The position numbers and the translations under genes are program-made. The notes under the pieces are model-generated. The model saw only the letters and a list, made by a program, of their open reading frames with translations, ran no database searches and had not been told where the DNA came from. A DNA stretch of 6,075 nt from Acidobacteriota bacterium (GTDB lineage Bacteria > Acidobacteriota > Thermoanaerobaculia > Gp7-AA8), in NCBI GenBank assembly GCA_003223695.1, contig QHVY01000122.1, positions 1-6,075 on the forward strand. The letters are read 5' to 3'. Below, in pieces: positions 1-5,232 of this stretch; within the stretch, counting starts at the first letter, position 1, and each line of letters opens with the position of its first letter.

Positions 1-233
1 TTCCCGGTTACCGCGTTTGCGCAGCCGGCGTTGACCACGACCGCCTTGACGCGACCTCCAGTTTTCTTCAGCGATGCCTTCGCGAGAACGACTGGCGCGG
101 CCTGAAATCGATTTTGTGTAAAGACGGCGGCGGCATTCGCTCCCGTCTCGGCCACGATGAGACCGAGGTCGGGACGTTTTTTTCGGATGCCGGCGCGAAT
201 GCCGGAGGCAAGAAAACCTTTGGGAAGCTTCAT
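1..233 (-). CDS. argJ: ArgJ, glutamate N-acetyltransferase (ornithine acetyltransferase), N-terminal part, cut by the left window edge
   Basis: Only the first 77 codons are visible, reading leftward from an ATG at 233-231. The protein begins MKLPKGFLASGIRAGIRKKR, then PDLGLIVAE, AAAVFTQNRFQAAPVVLAK and VKAVVVNAGCANAVTG. This is the usual ArgJ opening: a PKGF-AAG-like start, the AGVFT-N-aAPV segment, and the VVNSGNANACTG-like motif that helps form the oxyanion hole. Here that motif reads NAGCANA instead of the common NSGNANA. Family knowledge: ArgJ transfers acetyl from N-acetylornithine to glutamate and is self-cleaved at a later Thr that lies outside the window. Whether it can also use acetyl-CoA cannot be judged from this part. 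The start is secure because an in-frame TGA lies four codons upstream. The Shine-Dalgarno match is weak (GGGGTG, about 10 nt from ATG) and lies inside repeat DNA. It is the last visible gene of the arg cluster, 262 nt after argH. Confidence 0.9.
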   Translation of the reverse strand, partial: MKLPKGFLASGIRAGIRKKRPDLGLIVAETGANAAAVFTQNRFQAAPVVLAKASLKKTGGRVKAVVVNAGCANAVTG

Positions 234-240
234 ATCGTCA

Positions 241-340
241 TATCACCCCGAGCGTACCGAGGGGCCTGCTAGGCCGGGAGGCAGGAAGCTGAAGATTCGA
301 GCCACGCAACCGACCAGGCCTCGCTATGCTCGGGATGACA
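241..340. repeat. Inverted-repeat element, copy A (degenerate)
   Basis: The left arm is 241-270 and the right arm 313-340, around a 42-nt centre. This is the same element as at 413-512. Relative to that copy its arms carry four substitutions (for example TACCGA for TAGCGA in the left arm). None of these restores pairing, so copy A looks like the drifting copy. The ends resemble the widespread bacterial repeat whose translation gives 'HPERSE'. No transposase is encoded. Confidence 0.85.
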
Positions 341-406
341 ACTGCGCAAACATTCTCGCAGCCGCCTCCTTCACCCGCTCCGCGCTGTCCATCGAAACAA
401 TTCTCA
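324..406 (-). pseudogene. Duplicated 3' fragment of argH
   Basis: Read on the minus strand, this stretch repeats the ArgH C-terminus AERVKEAAARMFAQLSSRA followed by the same TAG (326-324). Further upstream it departs from ArgH: MRIVSMD replaces the KKNCFGGT region, with three single-base gaps. It has no start or promoter of its own and no upstream ArgH sequence, so it is a relic of the tandem duplication and not a gene. The last ~20 codons are almost unchanged, while the part just before them has drifted clearly more. Confidence 0.85.
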
Positions 407-412
407 TCGTCA

Positions 413-512
413 TGTCACCCCGAGCGTAGCGAGGGGCCTGGTAGGCCGGGAGGCAGGAAGCTGAAGATTCGAGCCACGCAACCGACCAGGCCTCGCTACG
501 CTCGGGATGACA
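413..512. repeat. Inverted-repeat element, copy B, containing the argH stop codon
   Basis: The left arm at 413-442 begins TGTCACCCCGAGCGTAGCGA and ends GGGGCCTGGT. The right arm at 485-512, read on the minus strand, begins TGTCATCCCGAGCGTAGCGA and ends GGCCTGGT. The arms pair over about 28 bp with one mismatch and a 2-nt bulge, around a 42-nt centre with no recognisable gene. The TGTCA termini and CCCGAGCGTAGCGAGG core match the 'HPERSE' class of non-coding bacterial repeats. In the transcript of the arg genes it could fold into a long hairpin. There is no T-run after it on the minus strand, so it is not a standard intrinsic terminator. Confidence 0.88.
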
Positions 513-1830
513 ACTGCGCAAACATTCTCGCAGCCGCCTCCTTCACCCGCTCCGGCGCTGTGCCGCCGAAACAGTTCTTCTTCGTCAGAATCGACTCGAG
601 CGTCACGCCGTACTCCTTCGCCAGTTTGTCGATCGACGCGAGATCGCGACTCACGCGCTCGTGCGCCTCGCGAAACGGCGTTCCCTTCGCCGCCATCGCA
701 TCGGCGACAGCGGTGGCGATGAGCATCGGACCCTGCGCAGCAGCGCGCATCCGATCGTGATTCACTTTCAATCCGGCGATCAATGCGGCGATCGCCGGAA
801 GCGCGACGGCGAGCGTGGCGCGCATTCGAAACAGCGGCTCCTTGTCGAGCTGCAGATCTTTGTCGTACGCGAGCGGGATTCCCTTCATCACGGCCAGCAG
901 TCCTGTGAGCTCGCCGATCGCCCGTCCGGCGTGTCCGCGCACGAGCTCGAGCACGTCGGGATTTTTCTTCTGCGGCATGCGCGAAGAGCCGGTCGCCATT
1001 GCGTCGGGCAGCTCTGCATATCCCGCTTCATCGCTGGTGACGAAAATGAGATCCTCTGCCAGTCGCGATAGATGCGACAGCAGCAGCGAGGCGCAGAAAA
1101 GATATTCGGCCGCAAAGTCGCGATCGGAGACAGCGTCGATCGAATTCGCCGTCGCACGCGAAAATCCGAGGGACTTCGCGAGGGCGTCACGATCGACGGA
1201 CAGCGGCGTTCCAGCGAGTGCCCCCGAGCCGAGCGGACATTCATCGCCGCGTTTTTTTGCAGACTCGAGACGATCGACGTCACGGACCAGCATCTCGCAA
1301 TACGCGAGGCACCAATGGCCGAACGTAATCGGCTCCGCCTGCTTCGAGTGCGTGTAGCCGGGCATCGGCGTCGCCGCCTCTTCTTTTGCCCGATTCGCCA
1401 ACTCCTTGGCAACCGCGCGAATGTTGGCGATCGCCTCGTCGCACGCGCGCTTGAGCCACAGTTTCAAATCGGTCGCTACCTGATCGTTGCGTGAGCGGCC
1501 GGTGTGCAGTTTCCCTGCGAGTGGGCCGATCGCATCGCGAAGTTTTGCTTCGATGTAGGAATGGACATCTTCGTAATCAGGTGTAGCGGCGGGCTTCAGC
1601 CCGCCGGGCGGCCTGAAGGCCGCCCCTACACTGTTCAGCCCTTCAACAATCCTTTTCGATTCGTCGGCGGTCAGGACTCCCGCACGTTCGAGCGCCCTCG
1701 TCCACGCCACCGATTCCTCCACATCCTCGGCGAAGAGCTGCACGTCGAAGGCGAAGGAATCGTTGAACGCACGTAGCAGATCCGAAGGCTCTCCTTCGAA
1801 CCGCCCACCCCAGAGTTGGTCCTTTTTCAC
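496..1830 (-). CDS. argH: ArgH, argininosuccinate lyase
   Basis: This 444-residue protein cleaves argininosuccinate to arginine and fumarate, the last step of the pathway; the family acts as a cytosolic homotetramer. It starts LWGGRFEG (6-13). The conserved blocks follow in order: HTGRSRNDQVATD (109-121), PGYTHS with the general-acid region His161, GALAGT (203-208), SVSDRD-like AVSDRD (233-238), and the fumarase/lyase signature GSSRMPQKKNPD (281-292) holding the catalytic Ser loop. Residues 162-166 read SKQAE, where LQ-AQ is usual. The start is GTG at 1830-1828, overlapping the argG TGA by 4 nt; the GGR motif seven residues in supports it, though the ribosome-binding site is weak. Two parts are odd. 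Residues 67-84 (SVGAAFRPPGGLKPAATP) are encoded by a palindromic repeat at 1581-1631. The last residues SSRA and the TAG stop lie in an inverted-repeat element. All catalytic motifs are intact, so it should be active. Confidence 0.97.
   Translation of the reverse strand: MKKDQLWGGRFEGEPSDLLRAFNDSFAFDVQLFAEDVEESVAWTRALERAGVLTADESKRIVEGLNSVGAAFRPPGGLKPAATPDYEDVHSYIEAKLRDAIGPLAGKLHTGRSRNDQVATDLKLWLKRACDEAIANIRAVAKELANRAKEEAATPMPGYTHSKQAEPITFGHWCLAYCEMLVRDVDRLESAKKRGDECPLGSGALAGTPLSVDRDALAKSLGFSRATANSIDAVSDRDFAAEYLFCASLLLSHLSRLAEDLIFVTSDEAGYAELPDAMATGSSRMPQKKNPDVLELVRGHAGRAIGELTGLLAVMKGIPLAYDKDLQLDKEPLFRMRATLAVALPAIAALIAGLKVNHDRMRAAAQGPMLIATAVADAMAAKGTPFREAHERVSRDLASIDKLAKEYGVTLESILTKKNCFGGTAPERVKEAAARMFAQLSSRA
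1581..1631. repeat. REP-doublet-like palindromic element inside the argH reading frame
   Basis: The outer 6-nt arms GTGTAG and CTACAC enclose two hairpins. From the left on the plus strand: head GTAG (1583-1586), then CGGCGGGC-TTCA-GCCCGCCG (1587-1606). From the right on the minus strand: head GTAG (1629-1626), then GGGCGGCC-TTCA-GGCCGCCC (1625-1606). Both units have an 8-bp stem and the same TTCA loop on their own strand and face each other. A GTAG-type head followed by a hairpin is the known layout of REP sequences associated with RAYT transposases. The 51 nt equal 17 codons, so the frame stays open. Confidence 0.88.
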
Positions 1831-3047
1831 TTGGCGATCTTCTCTTCCACGGCGAACGGCCCGATCCGCTTTCGTCCGCGCAGCGGCAGGCCGAAGAGGC
1901 GGATGAATCCGGCGGAGTCTTTCGCGTCGTAGCCGCGCATGTTGAAGGACGCGAGGTCCTCCGAATACAGCGAGTACGGCGACGTGCGCGAGACGACGAT
2001 CGCCCCGCCTTTGTACAGCTTCAGCGTGACCTCGCCGGTGACATTGGCCATCATCGTGTTCACGAACGCATCGAACGCTTCTTTCAGCGGCGAGAACCAC
2101 TGGCCGAAATACACGAGCTCCGCATAACGCGTGGCGATGCGCTCTTTTTCATGCGAGCTGTCGCGATCGAGCGTGATGGACTCGAGCGCCCGCAGCGCAT
2201 TGACGAGAAGCGTGCCGCCCGGCGTTTCGTACACGCCGCGCGACTTGATGCCGATGAGCCGATTCTCGACGAGATCCGCGCGGCCGACGCCGTGCCGTCC
2301 GCCGATTTCGTTCAGCGTCTGAATCAGCTTCGCCGGCGAGAGCTGTTTTCCATTCACCGCAACCGGCTCACCAGACTCAAACGCGATGGTCACCTTCTCT
2401 GGTATGGCCGGCGCGAGCGTCGGATCGATGGTCAGCTTGAACATCGACGCTTCCGGCTCGAACGACGGATCTTCGAGCGGCCCGCCTTCGTGCGACAGAT
2501 GCCAGAGATTGCGATCGCGCGAGTACGGATCTTTTTTCGTCACCGGTACGGGAATTCCGCGCGAGGCGGCGAAGTCGATCGCATCTTCGCGCGAGACGAT
2601 CGACCACTCGCGCCACGGCGCGATGATCTTCAACTCCGGCGCCAGCGCCTGATACGCGAGCTCGAATCGAACCTGATCGTTACCCTTGCCCGTGCAGCCG
2701 TGTGCAACGGCGTCGCATCCGGTCGCCAGCGCGATCTCCACCTGTTTGCGCGCGATGAGCGGGCGGGCAGTGGAGGTGCCAAGCAGATAATCCTTTTCGT
2801 AAATTGCCCCAGCTTTCAAAACGGGGAAGAGATATTCGCGCGCGAATTCTTCTTTCGCATCGATGAGATAGAAATCGCATGCACCGGTGGCGTACGCCTT
2901 CTGTTCCAGCCCGGAAGTCTCCTCCCCCTGGCCTACATCGACCGCGACCGCGACGACTTCGCAGCCATAGTTTTCTTTCAGCCAGGGAATGATGACCGAC
3001 GTATCGAGTCCGCCGGAATACGCCAGCGCGACTTTGTTCGCGTTCAT
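1827..3047 (-). CDS. argG: ArgG, argininosuccinate synthase
   Basis: This 406-residue protein joins citrulline and aspartate, using ATP, to form argininosuccinate in the cytosol. The N-terminus holds the ATP-pyrophosphatase P-loop AYSGGLDTS (9-17). LGTSTARP (89-96) and HGCTGKGNDQVRFE (116-129), which bind citrulline, ATP and aspartate in this family, follow. GGRHGVGRADLVENRLIGIK and SRGVYETPGGTLL lie in the C-terminal half. The length is normal for the ~400-residue type. The start is ATG 3047-3045: it sits in a 4-nt ATGA overlap with the argD stop, has AAGGAG about 10 nt upstream, and leaves only three residues before the conserved strand. The open frame continues 108 codons upstream but that part is antisense-like argD sequence in another frame. 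The stop TGA (1829-1827) overlaps the GTG of argH, which suggests translational coupling across argD-argG-argH. Confidence 0.98.
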   Translation of the reverse strand: MNANKVALAYSGGLDTSVIIPWLKENYGCEVVAVAVDVGQGEETSGLEQKAYATGACDFYLIDAKEEFAREYLFPVLKAGAIYEKDYLLGTSTARPLIARKQVEIALATGCDAVAHGCTGKGNDQVRFELAYQALAPELKIIAPWREWSIVSREDAIDFAASRGIPVPVTKKDPYSRDRNLWHLSHEGGPLEDPSFEPEASMFKLTIDPTLAPAIPEKVTIAFESGEPVAVNGKQLSPAKLIQTLNEIGGRHGVGRADLVENRLIGIKSRGVYETPGGTLLVNALRALESITLDRDSSHEKERIATRYAELVYFGQWFSPLKEAFDAFVNTMMANVTGEVTLKLYKGGAIVVSRTSPYSLYSEDLASFNMRGYDAKDSAGFIRLFGLPLRGRKRIGPFAVEEKIAK

Positions 3048-4309
3048 TTTGAGATTGCTCCTTGTGCGATTTGGGTGTGGAGGACAGCCGCCCCCGGCTG
3101 TCGGGACAGCGGAGGGCCGCTGTCCTCCACTAGCACTTCTTCGAGTACAGCAACGAAATCGACGAATGCTTTTTTCGGCGTGATGTACGGCGGAAGCAGA
3201 CGGATGACGTTGTCGCGCGCGGTGCCGACGACAAATCCTTTCGCCATCAGCGCGGTTGCGATTTCTTTCGCCGGCCGGTCGAGCTCGATGCCCCACATCA
3301 TTCCGCGCCCTCGCACTTCGACGATCGACGGCATTCGCGTTCGCAGTTTTTGAAGCTCGCCGCCGAACCATTCGCCGATCTCATTCACGCGCGCGAGCAG
3401 CGCCGACTGTTCGATTTCGTCGAGCACGGCGCAGCCGAGCCGGCAAGCGATCGGATTGCCGCCGAACGTCGTGCCGTGATGGCCAGGCTTTACGACGCCT
3501 TCGATCGCCTCGCCTGTCAACACAGCGCCGAGTGGCAGGCCGCCGCCGAGCGGCTTCGCGAGTGTGATGATGTCGGGAACGACGCCGCTCTGCTGAAACG
3601 CGAACAGCGTTCCGGTGCGCCCGAGTCCGCATTGGATTTCGTCGAAGATCAGGATGGAGCCGGTGCGATCGGCAATGCGACGCGCCGCCGCGAGATATTC
3701 ATGCGTCAGCGGAATGATTCCGCCTTCGCCCATCACAGGCTCGAGGACGATCGCGTTCGTTTTGTCAGTCACTGCCGCTTCGAGTGCGGCGATATCGTTC
3801 GGCGCGACGAACGTCACGCCGGGCACGAGCGGCTCGAACGGCGTGCGATACGCGGCGTGACCCGTCAGCGAAAGCGCTCCGAACGTGCGTCCGTGAAAAC
3901 TCTCCTCCAGTGCCACCAGTCCGCTACGGCCGGGATTCGCCAGACGCGCGAACTTCAGCGCCGCCTCATTCGCCTCGGTTCCGCTGTTGCAGAAAAACGC
4001 GCGGAGCAATCCCGACGCGCGCACAAGGCGCTCGCCAAGGATTCCCTGCGCCGGGTGATAGAAAAGATTGGAGACGTGAAACAGCGATTTCGACTCGCCG
4101 CGCAGCGTCTTCACCAGCCTCGGATGCTGATGGCCGAGCACATTGACGGCGATGCCACCGAGGAGGTCCCAGTATTCGTTGCCGTCAGCGTCGGTCAGGC
4201 GCGCGCCTTTGCCTGATCGCGGATGAAACGAGGTGCGCGCGTACGTACCGAGAATGAAGTTTCTCTCGCGCGCTTCAACTGCGTCGGGCGATTCGTCATG
4301 CAGCAACAA
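3044..4309 (-). CDS. argD: ArgD, N-acetylornithine aminotransferase (class III, PLP-dependent)
   Basis: This 421-residue enzyme moves an amino group from glutamate to N-acetylglutamate semialdehyde. The class III aminotransferase signatures appear in order: WDLLGGIAVNVLGHQHP (47-63), CNSGTEANE for the PLP phosphate (107-115), SFHGRTFGALS (137-147), the PLP-ring Asp in IFDEIQCGLGRTG (Asp223), the Schiff-base lysine in TLAKPLGGGLPLGA (Lys252), and HGTTFGGNP (278-286). The acetylornithine role, as opposed to another class III aminotransferase, rests on the context and overall pattern. The start is TTG at 4309-4307, 7 nt after AGGAGG (a second TTG follows directly); the only in-frame ATG upstream lies beyond this strong site. 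Residues 394-411 (VEDSGPPLSRQPGAAVLH) come from a palindromic repeat, and TQIAQGAISK follows before the stop, so the protein has about 28 residues beyond the natural helix end VLEEVL. That makes it longer than the usual 390-400. Confidence 0.95.
   Translation of the reverse strand: MLLHDESPDAVEARERNFILGTYARTSFHPRSGKGARLTDADGNEYWDLLGGIAVNVLGHQHPRLVKTLRGESKSLFHVSNLFYHPAQGILGERLVRASGLLRAFFCNSGTEANEAALKFARLANPGRSGLVALEESFHGRTFGALSLTGHAAYRTPFEPLVPGVTFVAPNDIAALEAAVTDKTNAIVLEPVMGEGGIIPLTHEYLAAARRIADRTGSILIFDEIQCGLGRTGTLFAFQQSGVVPDIITLAKPLGGGLPLGAVLTGEAIEGVVKPGHHGTTFGGNPIACRLGCAVLDEIEQSALLARVNEIGEWFGGELQKLRTRMPSIVEVRGRGMMWGIELDRPAKEIATALMAKGFVVGTARDNVIRLLPPYITPKKAFVDFVAVLEEVLVEDSGPPLSRQPGAAVLHTQIAQGAISK
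3077..3130. repeat. REP-doublet-like palindromic element encoding part of the ArgD C-terminal tail
   Basis: The outer arms GTGGAG (3077-3082) and CTCCAC (3125-3130) enclose two hairpins. On the plus strand: head GGAG, then GACAGCCG-CCCC-CGGCTGTC (3083-3102). On the minus strand: head GGAG, then GACAGCGG-CCCT-CCGCTGTC (3124-3105). Stem 8, loop 4, stem 8 in both units, facing each other, with two bases between. The 54 nt are exactly 18 codons and start on a codon boundary of argD (residues 394-411). The layout is the same as that of the element inside argH, but the sequence is different. Confidence 0.88.
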
Positions 4310-4316
4310 TTTGTAT

Positions 4317-4323
4317 CCTCCTT
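4317..4323 (-). promoter_or_regulatory. Ribosome-binding site of argD, decides the TTG start
   Basis: The minus strand reads AAGGAGG, a near-perfect anti-16S match, followed by ATACAAA (7 nt) and then TTG at 4309. The spacing is ideal for the first TTG and acceptable (10 nt) for the second. It lies just beyond the end of the composite repeat that separates argB and argD. Confidence 0.85.
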
Positions 4324-4332
4324 GAGCAAATC

Positions 4333-4482
4333 CCCTCACCCGGCCCTTCGGGCCACCCTCTCCCGGGGGGATAGGGCTCTGGCGGCCAGCAGGCGTTCTC
4401 CCGCCGGGAGAAGAGCCTGTCCTGAGCGACTCCGAGCGGAGCGACGAGGAGTCGAAGGATGCCGCGAAGCGGCGGATGAGGG
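4333..4482. repeat. Composite palindromic repeat filling the argB-argD gap
   Basis: The 185-nt gap 4310-4494 holds no gene. The outer arms are inverted: CCCTCACCC, hairpin GGCCC-TTC-GGGCC (4342-4354), ACCCTCTCCC on the left; on the minus strand from the right CCCTCATCC, hairpin GCCGC-TTC-GCGGC (4473-4461), ATCC. The two hairpins have different stems but keep pairing and the TTC loop. A central hairpin TTCTCCC-GCC-GGGAGAA lies at 4396-4412. It resembles the common bacterial intergenic repeat whose translation gives 'HPALRATLSRGE'. No promoter or T-rich terminator was seen in the gap. An effect on argD level through mRNA folding is possible but inferred. Confidence 0.75.
4416..4459. repeat. Second repeat nested in the argB-argD composite element
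   Basis: The segment starts CCTGTCCTGAGCGACTCCGA and ends GGAGTCGAAGGA. It contains an inverted pair GACTCC (4428-4433) / GGAGTC (4448-4453). CCTGTCCTGAGCGA...GTCGAAGGA is a familiar bacterial repeat ('LSLSKGE' when translated). It interrupts the right half of the larger element, whose left half has no counterpart, so it probably inserted later. Confidence 0.65.
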
Positions 4483-4494
4483 CCGTGACTCGTT

Positions 4495-5232
4495 TTACGC
4501 AGCAACAAGTGACGTTCCTCCTTCTCCAATTCGAATTGACGTCACGCCCGACGCCAGCGCCTGCAGCGCCGCTTCGAGCTTCGGGCGCATGCCGCCGCTG
4601 ACGACGTCGCTTGCGAGCAGCGCGCGTGCGTCGTCGGCATCGAGCGACTCGACCACTTCCCCGTTGCCGTCGAGCAAGCCGGCGACATCTGTCAGAAAAA
4701 GGAGCGACGAGGCTCTCAGGCCGACAGCGATCGCGGCAGCGGCACTGTCGGCGTTCACGTTGAGCAGTGTTCCACGCGCGCCGGCGGCGACGGACGATAC
4801 GACCGGCAGAATTCGCGATGACAACATCGCGCGAATGAGTGTCGGATCGGACGTACGCACGCGGCCGACGTTGCCGAGGTTGATGCCGTCGATGTGCGGG
4901 TGGCGGTCGGCGATGAGCGTGCCGCCGTCTGCGCCGCTGATGCCGGCAGCTTTCACGCCGATCTTTGCCAGCTCGGCCACAAGCATTTTGTTTACGACGC
5001 CGCTCAGAACTGCGACGACCACTTCGAGCGTTGCCTCATCAGTGACGCGCAACCCGGCGTGAGTTTTTTTCTCGATACCTAGCCGTCTGAGCATCGCGTC
5101 GATGTGTTTTCCGCCACCGTGCACGAGCACGAGCTCCTCGCCGCTCTTCCATGCCTTTGCGATTCCGCGCAGCACCGCCGCGCGTCGCGTTGTGTCCTCG
5201 AGGAGGCTTCCTCCGAGCTTGATCACCCTCAC
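4495..5232 (-). CDS. argB: ArgB, acetylglutamate kinase
   Basis: This 245-residue amino-acid-kinase-fold enzyme phosphorylates N-acetylglutamate with ATP in the cytosol. Visible motifs, counting from the GTG start: KLGGSL with Lys5 and the Gly pair (5-10), VHGGGKHID (37-45), AGLRVTD with Arg62 for N-acetylglutamate (59-65), GISGADGG (97-104), NVNADSAAAAIA with Asn158/Asn160 and Asp162 (158-169), FLTDVAGLLD (179-188), and SGGMRPKLEA with Lys218 (212-221). These sit almost where the corresponding residues lie in E. coli NAGK. The N-terminal mobile helix and the C-terminal segment typical of arginine-inhibited hexameric kinases are absent, so this looks like the short, arginine-insensitive form (inference). 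The start is GTG at 5232-5230, overlapping the argC TGA by 4 nt and preceded by GGAGGG at a 6-nt distance. The stop is TAA. A 185-nt gap with repeats separates it from argD. Confidence 0.96.
   Translation of the reverse strand: MRVIKLGGSLLEDTTRRAAVLRGIAKAWKSGEELVLVHGGGKHIDAMLRRLGIEKKTHAGLRVTDEATLEVVVAVLSGVVNKMLVAELAKIGVKAAGISGADGGTLIADRHPHIDGINLGNVGRVRTSDPTLIRAMLSSRILPVVSSVAAGARGTLLNVNADSAAAAIAVGLRASSLLFLTDVAGLLDGNGEVVESLDADDARALLASDVVSGGMRPKLEAALQALASGVTSIRIGEGGTSLVAA

Larger units (their letters stand above)
234..581. repeat. Tandem duplication (two units of about 172 and 175 nt) filling the argH-argJ gap and covering the end of argH
   Basis: Bases 234-382 align with 406-554 at a constant offset of 172 with four mismatches (242/414, 257/429, 269/441, 327/499). 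After 382 similarity continues more weakly, with three single-base gaps, to about 406 versus 581. The hexamer TCGTCA is found at 235-240, 407-412 and 582-587, marking both ends and the junction of the units. Each unit contains one inverted-repeat element and the last ~25 codons of argH. The copy at 407-581 is the functional 3' end of argH; the copy at 235-406 is a non-functional leftover next to argJ. Tandem duplication between short direct repeats is inferred. Confidence 0.9.

Noticed and set aside
413..512. Intrinsic terminator after argH
   Set aside because: The hairpin is long and strong, but no T-run follows it on the minus strand and argJ continues in the same direction; a role in mRNA stability is as likely.
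324..521. A 65-codon minus-strand frame with CHPERSE and the ArgH tail
   Set aside because: It is translated repeat DNA joined to the duplicated end of argH; no start signal and no independent protein.
234..581. CRISPR-like array
   Set aside because: Only two long units, with no short repeats or unique spacers; the units include the end of argH.
157..760. Plus-strand frames of 90 and 144 codons containing YHPERTEGP / CHPERSEGP
   Set aside because: This is the usual artefact of translating the inverted-repeat element; the rest is antisense argH or argJ.
2151..3353. A 400-codon open frame on the plus strand opposite argG, and further long plus-strand frames opposite argD (3350-4216) and argB (4223-5062)
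   Set aside because: They are antisense to clearly conserved genes, are rich in Arg and Ala as expected from GC-rich shadows, have no ribosome-binding sites and match no family.
3048..3371. A longer ArgG starting further upstream in the same open frame
   Set aside because: The extra codons are argD sequence read in another frame; ATG 3047 has a ribosome-binding site and the conserved N-terminus.
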